Part shown: piece by piece, positions 30,740-40,377 of the stretch
Layout of the letters: each line of letters begins with the position of its first letter
Numbering within the stretch: the first letter of the stretch is position 1
From: Leptothrix sp. (in: b-proteobacteria)
GTDB taxonomy: Bacteria > Pseudomonadota > Gammaproteobacteria > Burkholderiales > Burkholderiaceae_C
Direction of reading: 5' to 3'
Assembly: GCA_013822685.1 (NCBI GenBank)
Contig: PNKV01000004.1
Span: forward strand, 184,510-248,509
DNA length: 64,000 bases
Notes under the pieces: model-generated
What the model was told of the DNA's origin: nothing
Seen by the model: the letters and a program-made list of their open reading frames with translations, nothing else
Databases searched by the model: none
Translations under genes and position numbers: made by a program

Positions 30740-32995
30740 ATGACGACCCATCCTCTGTTGTCTCGTCCCCGCGCAGTTGCGCTGGCCACGGCTTTGGCCT
30801 TCACCTTCGGTCCAGGTTGCCTGATGCCTTTGGCGCTGGCAGGTGCGGCCCAGGCGGCGCCCGTCAAGAAGGGCGGGCCCACCGTCACGCTCAACTTCGT
30901 CAACGCCGAGATTGAAGGCGTGGCGCGGGCCATGGCGGCCATCGTGGACCAGCAGATTCTGGTTGATCCACGCGTCAAGGGCACCATCACGCTGTACAGC
31001 GAGCAACCGCTGACACCGCGCGAGGCTTACCTGAACTTCCTGGCGGCCTTGCGTGGCCAGGGCTTTGCGATGGTGGAAGTGGCCGGCCTGCTCAAGGTGG
31101 TGCCTGAAGCCGATGCCAAATTGCAAACCGGCACCGTGGAAGTGGGCAGTGCGGTCAAGCGCTCGGGTGACCAGATCCTGACGCAGATCTTTCGCCTGCA
31201 GTACGAAAACGTCAACAGCCTGGTGACGGTGCTGCGGCCGCTGATCAGCCCCAACAACACCATCAATGCCAACCCGGGCACCAACACCCTGGTGATCACG
31301 GACTACGCGGACAACCTCAAGCGCATCGGCCAGATGATCGCGGCCATGGACGTGCCCTCGTCAACGGACATGGAGGCCATGCCCTTGCAATACGCCATCG
31401 CGTCTGACCTGGCGCCCATGGTGCAGCGCATGGCCGATGGCGGTGGCGGTGCCGCGGTTCCTGGCGTGGGGGGTGGTCAGTCCACCATCGTCATGGCCGA
31501 CCCGCGCACCAACACCTTGATGGTCCGCGCTCCCAACCCTGCGCGACTGGCGCTGGTGCGCAATTTGATCCAGCGTCTTGACAGGCCCGGCACTGCAGGC
31601 CTGGGAGGCAGCGGCATCCATGTGATCTACCTGAAGAATGCCGATGCCGTGAAGCTGGCCCAGGTGCTGCGTGCCTCCTTCCCCGGGGCGGGTGGTTCGT
31701 CGGGCGGCGGCTCTGCTTCGAGCAGCAGTGGCAGCGCGGCCAATGCCTCGCCCATCCCAACTGCGCCCAGCAGCCAGAACAGCGGCTCCAGTGGCTCGGC
31801 CTCCACCCAATCCACCACCCCGGTGGCTGGTTCGGTACAGCCTTCCACGGGGGGCTTCATCCAGGCTGACCCCAGCACCAACTCGCTCATCATCACGGCG
31901 ACCGACGCGCTGTACAAACAGCTGCGTGCCGTGGTGGACCAACTGGATGGCCGTCGGGCTCAGATTTACATCGAGTCCATGATCGTGAAGGTTGATGCCG
32001 AAAAAGCGGCGCAGATGGGCGTGAATTGGGCCGGGGGGACGAACCTGAGCAGCAGCGGTAACACCGTGCTGGGGGCTGGCACCAGCCTGGGCGCCAACAC
32101 CTTGGGTTCAGTGGCGAGCCGTGTGACCGATAACGTGTTGCCCACTGGCTTCACAGTGGGGCTGGCCCGCGCCATTGGAGATGGTAGATACAGCTTGGGC
32201 GCCTTGGCCACGTTCCTGGAGACGAATGCGGGCGCCAACGTCTTGTCGACTCCCAACATGGTGGCGCTCGATAACGAAGAAGCCAAGATTGTGGTGGGCG
32301 AGAACGTGCCCTTTGTGACGGGTTCTTATTCGAACGCTCAGACGACCTCCAGCGGCACCGTCAACCCTTTCCAGACCGTCGACCGCAAGGACGTGGGTCT
32401 GACCTTGCGCGTGCGACCCCAAGTGGGTGAAGGAGGCACCGTGCGCATGACCGTGTTCCAGGAAGACTCTGCCGTCAAGCCAGGGGCCGATTCCGGGACC
32501 GGCCCGACCACGACCAAGAGCTCCATCGAAACCACCGTCGTGATCGACGATGGGCAGGTGCTGGTCTTGGGCGGTCTGCTCAAGGATGACTACCAGGACA
32601 ACGACAACAAGGTGCCGTTGCTGGGCGACATTCCTTATCTGGGCAACTTATTCAAGAGCCAGTCGCGTGCGCGCAAGAAAACCAACCTGATGGTGTTCCT
32701 GCGGCCAATCGTGATGCGCAGCCAGGAGGCCGCCAACGCCTTCACCCTGGACCGCTACGACTACATGCGCAACAAGCAGATCGAAAGCACGCCGCAGCAA
32801 AGCACCACCATGCGCATTAACGACGTGCCTGTGCTCGACCCGCTGAAATTGTCAAATCAGCTGACCATGCCGTCGGTGAGGCAGCCCTTGGACGATCCCA
32901 ATGCGCCTGCGCCGACCGTCGTGATGCCGGCGGACTCTGGCTTCGCGCCGAAGATGACCCCGGTCGTGCCCGCCCAACCTGCCACGGAGAAGTGA
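30740..32995 (+). CDS. gspD: Type II secretion system secretin GspD
   Basis: Outer-membrane channel of 751 residues. A signal peptide (AGAAQAAP) is followed by N0 ([20 protein letters not shown]), N1-N2, and N3 interrupted by a Gly/Ser/Thr-rich insert at about 312-372. The secretin core follows ([31 protein letters not shown]). The tail may be the pilotin-binding S domain. No pilotin gene is in the window. Confidence 0.96.
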   Translation: MTTHPLLSRPRAVALATALAFTFGPGCLMPLALAGAAQAAPVKKGGPTVTLNFVNAEIEGVARAMAAIVDQQILVDPRVKGTITLYSEQPLTPREAYLNFLAALRGQGFAMVEVAGLLKVVPEADAKLQTGTVEVGSAVKRSGDQILTQIFRLQYENVNSLVTVLRPLISPNNTINANPGTNTLVITDYADNLKRIGQMIAAMDVPSSTDMEAMPLQYAIASDLAPMVQRMADGGGGAAVPGVGGGQSTIVMADPRTNTLMVRAPNPARLALVRNLIQRLDRPGTAGLGGSGIHVIYLKNADAVKLAQVLRASFPGAGGSSGGGSASSSSGSAANASPIPTAPSSQNSGSSGSASTQSTTPVAGSVQPSTGGFIQADPSTNSLIITATDALYKQLRAVVDQLDGRRAQIYIESMIVKVDAEKAAQMGVNWAGGTNLSSSGNTVLGAGTSLGANTLGSVASRVTDNVLPTGFTVGLARAIGDGRYSLGALATFLETNAGANVLSTPNMVALDNEEAKIVVGENVPFVTGSYSNAQTTSSGTVNPFQTVDRKDVGLTLRVRPQVGEGGTVRMTVFQEDSAVKPGADSGTGPTTTKSSIETTVVIDDGQVLVLGGLLKDDYQDNDNKVPLLGDIPYLGNLFKSQSRARKKTNLMVFLRPIVMRSQEAANAFTLDRYDYMRNKQIESTPQQSTTMRINDVPVLDPLKLSNQLTMPSVRQPLDDPNAPAPTVVMPADSGFAPKMTPVVPAQPATEK

Positions 32996-32997
32996 TC

Positions 32998-34422
32998 ATG
33001 GCCGCCCGCCATCCCTTGCCCTACGCCTTTGCCAAGGCGCACAGCCTGTTGCTGGAAAGCGATGGCGAACGTGCCACTTTGTGGGCCAGTGAACAGGTGT
33101 CGCGCTCGGCCTTGTCCGAGGTGATGCGCCTGTTCGTGATCGACACCCTGGAGCGTGAGCCCGCCGAGTCGCTGGGTCAGCGCATTGCCGCCGCCTACGC
33201 AGGCGGCGAAGGCAGTGCTGCCGCTGTGGTGGGCGAGGTGGAAAACGCCGTCGACCTGTCGCGCATGATGCAAGACCTGCCAGCGGTCGAAGACTTGCTG
33301 GAAGCCTCGAATGACGCGCCCATCATCCGGATGCTGAACGCGCTGTTGACGCAGGCCGCCAAGGATGGCGCCTCCGACATCCACATCGAACCGTATGAGC
33401 GTTCATCGGCCGTGCGCTTCCGCGTCGACGGCACGCTGCGCGAGGTGGTGCAGCCCAACAAGGCGCTGCACGCTGCGCTGATCTCGCGCCTGAAGATCAT
33501 GGCCGAGCTGGACATCTCTGAAAAGCGCATGCCGCAAGACGGTCGCATCTCGCTGCGCATTGGCGGCCGCGCGGTCGACGTGCGGGTGTCGACCCTGCCG
33601 TCGGCCCATGGCGAGCGCGCCGTGCTGCGTCTGCTTGACAAGGGCGACGCCAACAAGTTCACGCTTGAATCCTTGGGCATGAGCGGCGAATCGCTGGACC
33701 GCTTCAAGCGCTTGCTGCGCCAGCCGCACGGCATCGTGCTGGTCACGGGCCCCACTGGCTCGGGTAAAACGACCACGCTGTACGCGGGCCTGAGCACACT
33801 CGACGCCACCACCACCAATGTGCTGACGGTGGAAGACCCGGTTGAATACGAGCTGCATGGCATCGGCCAGACGCAAGTCAACGCCCGCATCGATCTGACC
33901 TTTGCGAAGGCCCTGCGCGCGATCCTGCGGCAAGACCCGGACGTCATCATGATCGGTGAAATCCGCGACTTTGAGACCGCCCAGATCGCCGTGCAGGCGT
34001 CGCTGACAGGTCACTTGGTGCTGGCCACCTTGCACACCAACGACGCGGCCAGTGCCGTCACGCGCTTGACCGACATGGGCATCGAGCCCTTCCTGCTCAG
34101 CTCCAGCTTGCTGGGGGTGATGGCCCAGCGCCTGGTGCGCAAGCTGTGCGTGCACTGCAAGCGCGAAGACGAATACCACCGCTGGCACCCGGTGGGTTGC
34201 GCCGCTTGCGGCATGACCGGCTACAAGGGCCGCACTGGTGTGTACGAACTGCTGGTGGCCGATGACAACATCCGCGCCCTGATCCACGCCCAAGCCTCTG
34301 AGGCCCAGCTCTTTGAGGCCGCGGCCAAGAACGGCATGAAGGTCATGCGTGAAGACGGTGACCGCCTGGTGGCCGAAGGCGTCACCTCGCTGGAAGAAGT
34401 GTTGCGCGTCACGCGCGAATAA
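32998..34422 (+). CDS. gspE: Type II secretion system ATPase GspE
   Basis: Cytosolic hexameric motor of 474 residues. It has an N-terminal GspL-binding part, [12 protein letters not shown], Walker [11 protein letters not shown], the Asp box, Walker [13 protein letters not shown] and the His box [22 protein letters not shown] four-Cys zinc site follows (CVHC ... CAAC) with an unusually short spacer. ATG 32998 follows GGAGAAGTGATC and starts just after the gspD stop; an in-frame GTG six bases earlier is possible. Confidence 0.96.
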   Translation: MAARHPLPYAFAKAHSLLLESDGERATLWASEQVSRSALSEVMRLFVIDTLEREPAESLGQRIAAAYAGGEGSAAAVVGEVENAVDLSRMMQDLPAVEDLLEASNDAPIIRMLNALLTQAAKDGASDIHIEPYERSSAVRFRVDGTLREVVQPNKALHAALISRLKIMAELDISEKRMPQDGRISLRIGGRAVDVRVSTLPSAHGERAVLRLLDKGDANKFTLESLGMSGESLDRFKRLLRQPHGIVLVTGPTGSGKTTTLYAGLSTLDATTTNVLTVEDPVEYELHGIGQTQVNARIDLTFAKALRAILRQDPDVIMIGEIRDFETAQIAVQASLTGHLVLATLHTNDAASAVTRLTDMGIEPFLLSSSLLGVMAQRLVRKLCVHCKREDEYHRWHPVGCAACGMTGYKGRTGVYELLVADDNIRALIHAQASEAQLFEAAAKNGMKVMREDGDRLVAEGVTSLEEVLRVTRE

Positions 34423-34440
34423 GGCCGAAGAGACCGCACC

Positions 34441-35658
34441 ATGCCCGCCTTCCGTTTTGAAGCCTTGGAGACCAGTGGCAAGACTGTCACGGGTCTGGTT
34501 GACTCCGACAACCCCAAGACCGCGCGCGCGCAATTGCGATCACAGCAGTTGGTGCCGCTGAAGATTGAGCCGGTGCAGGTCACCGAGGCGCAAGGCCAGC
34601 AGCAAAGCATGTTCACGCGGCGGGCGTTCAACTCGACCTCGCTGGCGATCTGGACGCGGCAACTGTCGGGCCTGGTGTCAGCAGGTTTGCCGCTGGAGCG
34701 TGCGCTCACGGCCCTGGCCGATGAATCCGAAGACCCGCAGCAACGCGAGTTGGTGGCGCACCTGCGCTCCGAGGTGAATGCAGGCTCGCCCTTCGCGCGT
34801 GCGCTGTCGGGCTCGCCCAAAGAGTTCGACGAGGTCTACCGTGGCGTGGTCGCCGCAGGCGAGCAAAGTGGCCAGTTGGGCACCGTGCTTGAAAAGCTCG
34901 CCGATGACCTGGAAGAGCAGGGCGCGCTCAAATCCAAACTGATTGGCGCCACCTTGTACCCGGCCGTGGTGTCGGTGTTCGCCATCGTGGTGGTGGTGGC
35001 TTTGCTGGTGTTCGTGGTGCCGCAGGTGGCCCAGGTGTTCAGCAGCAGCAAGCGCGCTTTGCCCATCCTCACCCGAGTCATGCTGGGCCTGAGCGCTTTC
35101 ATGCGCGAATGGGGCTGGCTGATGATCTTGCTGATGATCGGTGGGTTCACCTCCCTCGTGTTTGCCTTGCGTGGCGAGGCTTTCCGCCGCAAGTTCGATG
35201 CTTTCACGCTGGGCGTGCCCGTGATCGGCCGCTTGATCCGTGGCTACAACGCGGCGCGGTTTGCCGGCACCCTGGCCATGCTGGCCGGATCGGGCGTGCC
35301 CATTTTGAAAGCTTTGCAGGCGGCCGCTGAAACTTTGTCCAACCGCGCCATGCGGGCCGATGCCATGGAGGCCCTGGTGCAGGTGCGCGAAGGTGCGCCG
35401 CTGGCCTCGGCCCTGGCTGCCAAGAAGCGCTTCCCGGGTCTGCTATCGATGTTTGCGCGCCTGGGCGAGCAGACCGGCCAGTTGCCGGTGATGCTGCAAC
35501 GCGCGGCCAAGCAGCTCAGCACCGAGGTGCAGCGCAAGGCCCTGGCCATTGCCACGGTGCTCGAGCCCCTGCTGATCGTGTTCATGGGCCTGATGGTGAT
35601 GCTCATCGTCATGTCGGTCATGATGCCGATCATGCAAATGAACACCTGGGTGAAGTAA
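34441..35658 (+). CDS. gspF: Type II secretion system platform protein GspF
   Basis: Polytopic platform protein of 405 residues. Two T2SSF domains (about 70-190 and 270-395) share the pattern WTRQLSGLVSAGLPLERAL / FAGTLAMLAGSGVPILKAL. Hydrophobic segments lie after each, ending in LEPLLIVFMGLMVMLIVMSVMMPIMQMN. It closes the gsp operon. Confidence 0.96.
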   Translation: MPAFRFEALETSGKTVTGLVDSDNPKTARAQLRSQQLVPLKIEPVQVTEAQGQQQSMFTRRAFNSTSLAIWTRQLSGLVSAGLPLERALTALADESEDPQQRELVAHLRSEVNAGSPFARALSGSPKEFDEVYRGVVAAGEQSGQLGTVLEKLADDLEEQGALKSKLIGATLYPAVVSVFAIVVVVALLVFVVPQVAQVFSSSKRALPILTRVMLGLSAFMREWGWLMILLMIGGFTSLVFALRGEAFRRKFDAFTLGVPVIGRLIRGYNAARFAGTLAMLAGSGVPILKALQAAAETLSNRAMRADAMEALVQVREGAPLASALAAKKRFPGLLSMFARLGEQTGQLPVMLQRAAKQLSTEVQRKALAIATVLEPLLIVFMGLMVMLIVMSVMMPIMQMNTWVK

Positions 35659-35680
35659 ACACGATATACGGCTGGGGATA

Positions 35681-35694
35681 CCCCTTGTTCGGGG
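35681..35694. repeat. C4-N-G4 palindrome, copy 3
   Basis: CCCCTTGTTCGGGG lies 22 bases after gspF and just upstream of a sigma-54-like site. There is no T-run, so it does not look like a terminator. Confidence 0.4.
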
Positions 35695-35704
35695 TCTCGC
35701 AAGC

Positions 35705-35720
35705 GGGTGCGTTTGTTGCA
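35705..35720 (+). promoter_or_regulatory. Sigma-54-type -24/-12 promoter candidate
   Basis: GGGTGCGTTTGTTGCA has GG and GC exactly ten bases apart and a perfect TTGCA at -12, against the consensus TGGCACG-N4-TTGCA. It is 36 bases before the AAA+ ATPase start. No enhancer site was identified. Confidence 0.5.
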
Positions 35721-35756
35721 TGATGGTCTCAGCGTCTTCGTTGTCGGAGGTTGAGC

Positions 35757-36764
35757 ATGAACACTGGTTGTGAACTGGTCACGGTGCAAAACGAGGGATC
35801 GCGTCCGCGCATCCCGATCGCGCACATGCGCCATGTCTATCGGCTTGCAGAAGTCGAAAAGCGTTTGGGCAAGCTGCCGCCCCGCGAACACGAAACCCTG
35901 CGCGCCACCTACGAGCGCATGCTGGAGATGGGCCCCGACCGCTTCCAGGTCAAGCCCTCCGGCTTGCCGGCGATGGACTACCTGTACGAAGACCTCCCCA
36001 ATTTTCACGAAGCGCTGGATGACTTGAAGCGCCAACTGGCCTTGTGCGCCGACAGCCGCGATGCGCTCGAGATCACGCCCATGTTGTTGCTGGGGCCACC
36101 GGGTGTCGGCAAGACGCACTTCGCCCGCGAGGTGGCGCAACTGCTGGGCACCGGCATGGGTTTTGTATCCATGAGCTCCATGACGGCCGGCTGGGTGCTG
36201 TCGGGTTCGTCCAGCCAGTGGAAGGGCGCGCGGCCCGGCAAGGTCTTTGAAACCTTGGTCGAAGGCCAATACGCCAACCCGGTGATGGTGGTTGACGAGA
36301 TCGACAAGAGCGGCGGCGAGCACGCCTACGATCCGCTGGGCTCTCTTTACAGCCTGCTGGAGCACGACACCGCCGGCAACTTCACCGATGAATTTGCCGA
36401 GGTGCCCATCGATGCCAGCCAGGTGATCTGGGTGGCCACGGCCAACGAGGCACGGGGCATCCCCGACCCCATCCTGAACCGCATGAACGTGTTCGAGATC
36501 GAGATGCCCAGCGAGGAGGCGGCGCGCAAGATCGCGTCCAAGCTGTACCGCAGCATCCGCGCCGACCACGATTGGGGCCAGCGGTTTGACCCTGATTTGA
36601 GCGAGGCCGTGCTGGCCAGCCTGAGCCATTTGGCGCCGCGTGAGATGCGACGCGCCTTGATGACGGCGTTCGGCAATGCCAAGCTGGATGGCCGGCACCG
36701 CCTGGAAACGCGCGACCTGCCCGATGCACAAGGCCGCCGCACGCCGATGGGCTTCACGCAATGA
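35757..36764 (+). CDS. Stand-alone Lon-type AAA+ ATPase
   Basis: A 335-residue ATPase resembling the AAA+ module of Lon but without the Lon substrate-binding or protease domain. Walker A is GPPGVGKT at 113-120 and Walker B is VMVVDEIDKS at 176-183. Sensor 1 is in VIWVATANEARGIPDPILNRMNV, which also carries the arginine finger, and a small helical lid ends the protein. WKGARPGKVFETL matches the Lon pore-loop region. It may remodel a partner protein, perhaps of the neighbouring secretion system (inference only). ATG 35757 follows TCGGAGGTTGAGC. Confidence 0.78.
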   Translation: MNTGCELVTVQNEGSRPRIPIAHMRHVYRLAEVEKRLGKLPPREHETLRATYERMLEMGPDRFQVKPSGLPAMDYLYEDLPNFHEALDDLKRQLALCADSRDALEITPMLLLGPPGVGKTHFAREVAQLLGTGMGFVSMSSMTAGWVLSGSSSQWKGARPGKVFETLVEGQYANPVMVVDEIDKSGGEHAYDPLGSLYSLLEHDTAGNFTDEFAEVPIDASQVIWVATANEARGIPDPILNRMNVFEIEMPSEEAARKIASKLYRSIRADHDWGQRFDPDLSEAVLASLSHLAPREMRRALMTAFGNAKLDGRHRLETRDLPDAQGRRTPMGFTQ

Positions 36765-36853
36765 CGTTGTACTGACGACCAGCCCGCAGCCCGCAGCGCG
36801 CCGCTCGGCGATACTGGCCCCTTCAATTCCAATGATTGCAAGGGTGCATCCAG

Positions 36854-37786
36854 ATGGCCGTCAGTTTGTCAGGGCAGTTGGTGGTGGCGATTTCATCGCG
36901 CGCGCTGTTCGATTTCGAGCAGGAGAACCTGCTGTTCGACCAGGGCTCGGGCGACCGCGCCTACATGAAGCACCAGCTCAAGCGCCTGGACGAGCCGGCC
37001 AAGCCCGGCGTGGCCTTCTCGCTGGTGCGCAAGCTGCTGGCCTTCAACTCGCCTGATCAACCGCGCGTCGAGGTGGTCATCCTGTCGCGCAACGACCCGG
37101 TGTCGGGCATGCGGGTGTTCCGCTCGGCGCGGCACTACGGCCTGCCAATCCAGCGCGGCGTGTTCACGCGGGGCGAATCACCCTACCGCTATCTGCGGCC
37201 TTTGCGGGCGCACCTGTTCCTGTCGGCCAACGAGGCCGATGTGCGCTCGGCCCTGCTGGAAGGCGTGCCCGCGGCGCGCGTGCTGCCCCACTCGGCCCAT
37301 GCCGGTGAAGCCCACCCGCGTGAGGTGCGCATTGCCTTTGACGGCGACGCGGTGCTGTTCTCGGACGAGGCCGAGCAGGTTTTCCAAAGCTCGGGCTTGG
37401 ATGCATTTCAACTGCACGAGCAGGAGCGCGCGGCCAAGCCTTTGCCGGCAGGGCCCTTCAAGCCGCTTTTGCAGGCTTTGCATGATTTGCAGCAACGCGG
37501 TCAGGTTTTGGAAGGCGAGGGCGGCATGCGCATCCGCACCGCCCTGGTCACGGCGCGCAGCGCCCCGGCCCACGAGCGCGCCATCCGCACGCTGATGGAC
37601 TGGGACATCGAGGTGGACGAGGCGATGTTCCTGGGCGGGCTGCCCAAGGGCGAGTTCCTGCGCGAGTTCGAGCCTGATTTTTTCTTCGACGACCAGACCG
37701 GTCACGTGGACGGGGCGGCGCCCCATGTGCCTGCGGGCCACGTGATGAGTGGCGTGTCCAACGCCATCATCGAGACCCTGGGCTGA
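36854..37786 (+). CDS. Cytosolic 5'-nucleotidase (cN-I-like)
   Basis: A 310-residue member of the 5-nucleotidase family related to mammalian cN-I, hydrolysing nucleoside monophosphates such as AMP or IMP. Family blocks are VVILSRNDPVSGMRVFRSA, PIQRGVFTRGESPYRYL, IAFDGDAVLFSDEAE (HAD-like Asp motif) and EAMFLGGLPKGEFLREF. ATG 36854 is preferred to an upstream TTG in the same frame. It ends 24 bases from the converging MOSC gene. Confidence 0.88.
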   Translation: MAVSLSGQLVVAISSRALFDFEQENLLFDQGSGDRAYMKHQLKRLDEPAKPGVAFSLVRKLLAFNSPDQPRVEVVILSRNDPVSGMRVFRSARHYGLPIQRGVFTRGESPYRYLRPLRAHLFLSANEADVRSALLEGVPAARVLPHSAHAGEAHPREVRIAFDGDAVLFSDEAEQVFQSSGLDAFQLHEQERAAKPLPAGPFKPLLQALHDLQQRGQVLEGEGGMRIRTALVTARSAPAHERAIRTLMDWDIEVDEAMFLGGLPKGEFLREFEPDFFFDDQTGHVDGAAPHVPAGHVMSGVSNAIIETLG

Positions 37787-37810
37787 TGAGGCGGGCAATC
37801 AGGCAAGTGA

Positions 37811-38416
37811 TCAGGATTTGCGCCGCATGTGGGACTTGAACAGTTCCGCGATGCTGACCTCGCGCTGCCCGGGGATCAGCTCGTAGCTTTCACCGGCTGC
37901 GATGGTGCCGGGCACCCGCACCGCCAGGTAAAAGCCGCAGTAGCCCGATTGCGCCATCATCTTGACCGCCTGGTTGAAGCCCATCACCGCCGCGAATTTG
38001 AAGCAAGGGTGGCGCGGCTCGCTGATGGCCAATGTGCAATCCGGGAACTTCAGCACATCGCCAATGTAGGCGTCGCTTTCAAGCAGGCCGGTGATGGTCA
38101 GGTTCTCGCCCAGCATGCCGTGGGGCAGGGCCTCGTCCCAGGTTTGCGACTTGGCTTGAGCGCGCACGGTTTGCCAGAAAGGGTAGTGCTCGTGAGGGTA
38201 GGCGTAGACCGCCTTGGACAGGCCGCCGTGCACGGTGGGGTCGGCTTGCTCGTCCAGGTGCAGGCCCATGGCCTTGACCTCGATGCGCTGGGGTGAGGCC
38301 AGGGAGCTGACCGAGCGCTTGCCAATGGCCGTGAGCACGGACTTGCCGTCGATCAGAAGGGGCTGGGCTTGCGCAGTGTTGACGGACAAGACACGGCGAT
38401 CAACAACGGCAGACAT
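37811..38416 (-). CDS. MOSC domain-containing protein (YiiM-like)
   Basis: A 201-residue MOSC protein, a fold linked to molybdenum cofactor binding, as in YiiM and mARC-type enzymes. Family blocks are VHGGLSKAVYAYPHEHY, GMLGENLTITGL and ISEPRHPCFKFA with the conserved Cys. It is the last gene of a minus-strand operon after the Mod/Tup-type transporter genes, 65 bases behind modC, which ties it to molybdate or tungstate use. Confidence 0.88.
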   Translation of the reverse strand: MSAVVDRRVLSVNTAQAQPLLIDGKSVLTAIGKRSVSSLASPQRIEVKAMGLHLDEQADPTVHGGLSKAVYAYPHEHYPFWQTVRAQAKSQTWDEALPHGMLGENLTITGLLESDAYIGDVLKFPDCTLAISEPRHPCFKFAAVMGFNQAVKMMAQSGYCGFYLAVRVPGTIAAGESYELIPGQREVSIAELFKSHMRRKS

Positions 38417-38481
38417 GGGCGACTCCTGGGTGGCAGCAAGGTGATGTGGGCCGCCCAAGCATATCAACTTCAGCGCCAGGT

Positions 38482-39648
38482 TCAGCGCCAGGACGAGACC
38501 GCCACCGACATGGCCTTGAAGCTGGCCACGCAAGGCTGGCCGGGCGCCAGGTCCATCTGCTGGATGGAGCGCCGGGTGAGCAAGGCCCAGATCTGCACAC
38601 CGGGTTGGATGGAGAAGTCGCCGGTTTCGCGCACGTGGTCCAGCTCGACCCCCACTGCGCCGTAAGAGCCGTTCTCGCCGGCCAGCATGATCTGGGTGAT
38701 GCGGCCGCGCAGCTGGTTGCTGGCACTGCTGCCTTCCAGGATGTCGGGGTGCAGGCTGATGTCGCGGGCGCGGATCTTCAGGCGCACCTTGCGGCCGACG
38801 GCGTGCAGCACGGCGGGCGCCGTCACGCGTTGGCCTCCTACGTCCACCTCACTGAGCAGCCATTCGATGTCGTGCCGCTTGACTTCGCCCTCAATCACGC
38901 TGCCCGCGTTCACGCCCTCCAGGAAGGTAGACAAGGACACGTCCGACAGGATCTGGGTGACGGTGCCGCCACTGGTCATGCGCCCCTCGTGCAGCACGAT
39001 CACGTCATCGGCCATGCGGATCACCTCGTTCATGCGCGGGCTGATCAGCACCACCGGCAGTTTGGAGCGGGTGGGGATCTGGGCGAGCAAGTCCAACAAG
39101 GGCGGCTGGTCGTGCTCGGGCACGCCGCTCAAGGGGTCGTCCAGCAGGATGGCCCGGGGCGCGGACAGCAGTGCCCGGCCCAAAGCCACCTTGAAGCGCT
39201 GCGATGGCGTCAGGCGCGCAGGCCTTGCCTTGAACAGCGAGCGCAGGTCCAGCCACTGGGTCACGGCGTCGAAGGTGGGGCCGTTCACGGGCTTGGGCGC
39301 GCGGGCCAGGCCGTATTCCAGGTTGCCCTGCACGCTCAGGTGGGGAAACAGGTGGGCGTGGCCGTCCAGCCAGGCCAGGCGGCGTTGGTGGGGCGGCAGG
39401 TTCACGCCCGATGTCGAGTCATAGATGGCCTGGTGGCCCAGCGCGACCCGCCCGCCCAGCGCGGGGTGCAGCCCGGCCGTGGCTTTCAGCAGGGCCGATT
39501 TGCCCGCCCCACCGCGCCCCACGATGGCGCACACGCGCCCCGGCAGGACGCGAAATTGGGCCTGGATGTCGAGCCCGGGTTGCTGCACGCGCAATTCCAC
39601 GCTCAGGGGCAAGGGCAGCGTCTTGGTCGGCTTGCTCGTGTCGCTCAT
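38482..39648 (-). CDS. ModC-family ABC ATPase with degenerate catalytic motifs
   Basis: A 388-residue protein aligning along its length with ModC, including an N-terminal nucleotide-binding domain and a C-terminal molybdate-binding TOBE/Mop region from about 290. Walker A is intact (GRGGAGKS, 44-51). The Q-loop reads WLDGHAHLFPH (93-103), with Gly96 where Gln is expected. The signature is LTPSQ (146-150) instead of LSGGQ/E. Walker B ends LLDDP, with Asp171 in place of the catalytic Glu. The D-loop is SGVP (174-177). The H-loop is LISP, with Pro204 in place of His. These positions are read in a continuous frame, so it is not a frameshift. It may bind but barely hydrolyse ATP. Confidence 0.85.
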   Translation of the reverse strand: MSDTSKPTKTLPLPLSVELRVQQPGLDIQAQFRVLPGRVCAIVGRGGAGKSALLKATAGLHPALGGRVALGHQAIYDSTSGVNLPPHQRRLAWLDGHAHLFPHLSVQGNLEYGLARAPKPVNGPTFDAVTQWLDLRSLFKARPARLTPSQRFKVALGRALLSAPRAILLDDPLSGVPEHDQPPLLDLLAQIPTRSKLPVVLISPRMNEVIRMADDVIVLHEGRMTSGGTVTQILSDVSLSTFLEGVNAGSVIEGEVKRHDIEWLLSEVDVGGQRVTAPAVLHAVGRKVRLKIRARDISLHPDILEGSSASNQLRGRITQIMLAGENGSYGAVGVELDHVRETGDFSIQPGVQIWALLTRRSIQQMDLAPGQPCVASFKAMSVAVSSWR

Positions 39649-40373
39649 GGACGCGACCCTCGGCGCTGCTGGGCGGCCGTCCAGCGGCTTTGCCAGTGGC
39701 GGCGCCCGGCTTCGCTCAGCAAGACTGCGACCACCGCGACGCCCACCGACACCAGGGCCAGGCGGGTGGCGGCGCCCAGGTTGTCGGGTGAACGCAGGGC
39801 CTGGATCAGGGCCAGGGGCACGCTGTGCTCGGGGCGCCCCACGCGGGGATTGGGTTGCAAGGCCGCGGACAGCACCAAAGTGGCGCCGGTCTCGCCCCAG
39901 GCCGCCGCCAAGCCCAGGGCCATGGCCGACAGCACAGCCGGGGTGGCCAGGGGCAAGGTGACGCTCCACCAGGCGCTCCAGGGCGAGGCACCCAGCGTTT
40001 GGGCCAGGGGCGCCATCATGGGGTCGATGGCCTCGAACGCGGGCCGCAGCACCCGCACCATCAGGGGCACCGTGACCAAGGTGGCGGCCAGCACCGCGCC
40101 GCTGGGGAAGAAACTCAGGGTCCAGCCAGTGAGGCGCCCGATCCAGCTGCCCATTTCGCCATCGTCGCTCAAGCCCATCAGCAAGGCGAAGCCGACCACC
40201 GCGGGCGGCAAGGCCATGGGCAGCAGCACGACGGTGTTGAGCAGCCAGTGGCCATGCCACCTGGCCTTGGCCATCACCGAGGCCAGCACCACCGCGGGTG
40301 GGGTGCTGATCAACAGCGTGAGCAGGGCAATCTGCCCGCTCAGCCAGATGGCGTCGAGCTCCCAGGCGCTCAC
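39645..40373 (-). CDS. modB: Molybdate/tungstate-type ABC transporter permease
   Basis: A 242-residue ModB-like permease with about five membrane segments. The EAA loop is EAIDPMMAPLAQTLGASPWSAWWSVTLPLA-like: the part QTLGASPWSAWW followed by SVTLPLA contacts the ATPase. LLPMALPPAVVGFALLMGL is the usual ModB second-helix region. It overlaps modC by 4 bases and lies 4 bases after the binding-protein gene, so the three are co-translated. Confidence 0.88.
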   Translation of the reverse strand: MSAWELDAIWLSGQIALLTLLISTPPAVVLASVMAKARWHGHWLLNTVVLLPMALPPAVVGFALLMGLSDDGEMGSWIGRLTGWTLSFFPSGAVLAATLVTVPLMVRVLRPAFEAIDPMMAPLAQTLGASPWSAWWSVTLPLATPAVLSAMALGLAAAWGETGATLVLSAALQPNPRVGRPEHSVPLALIQALRSPDNLGAATRLALVSVGVAVVAVLLSEAGRRHWQSRWTAAQQRRGSRP

Positions 40374-40377
40374 GGCC

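Noticed and set aside
35681..35694. CCCCTTGTTCGGGG as terminator of the gsp operon
   Set aside because: The stem is only four base pairs and no T-run follows.
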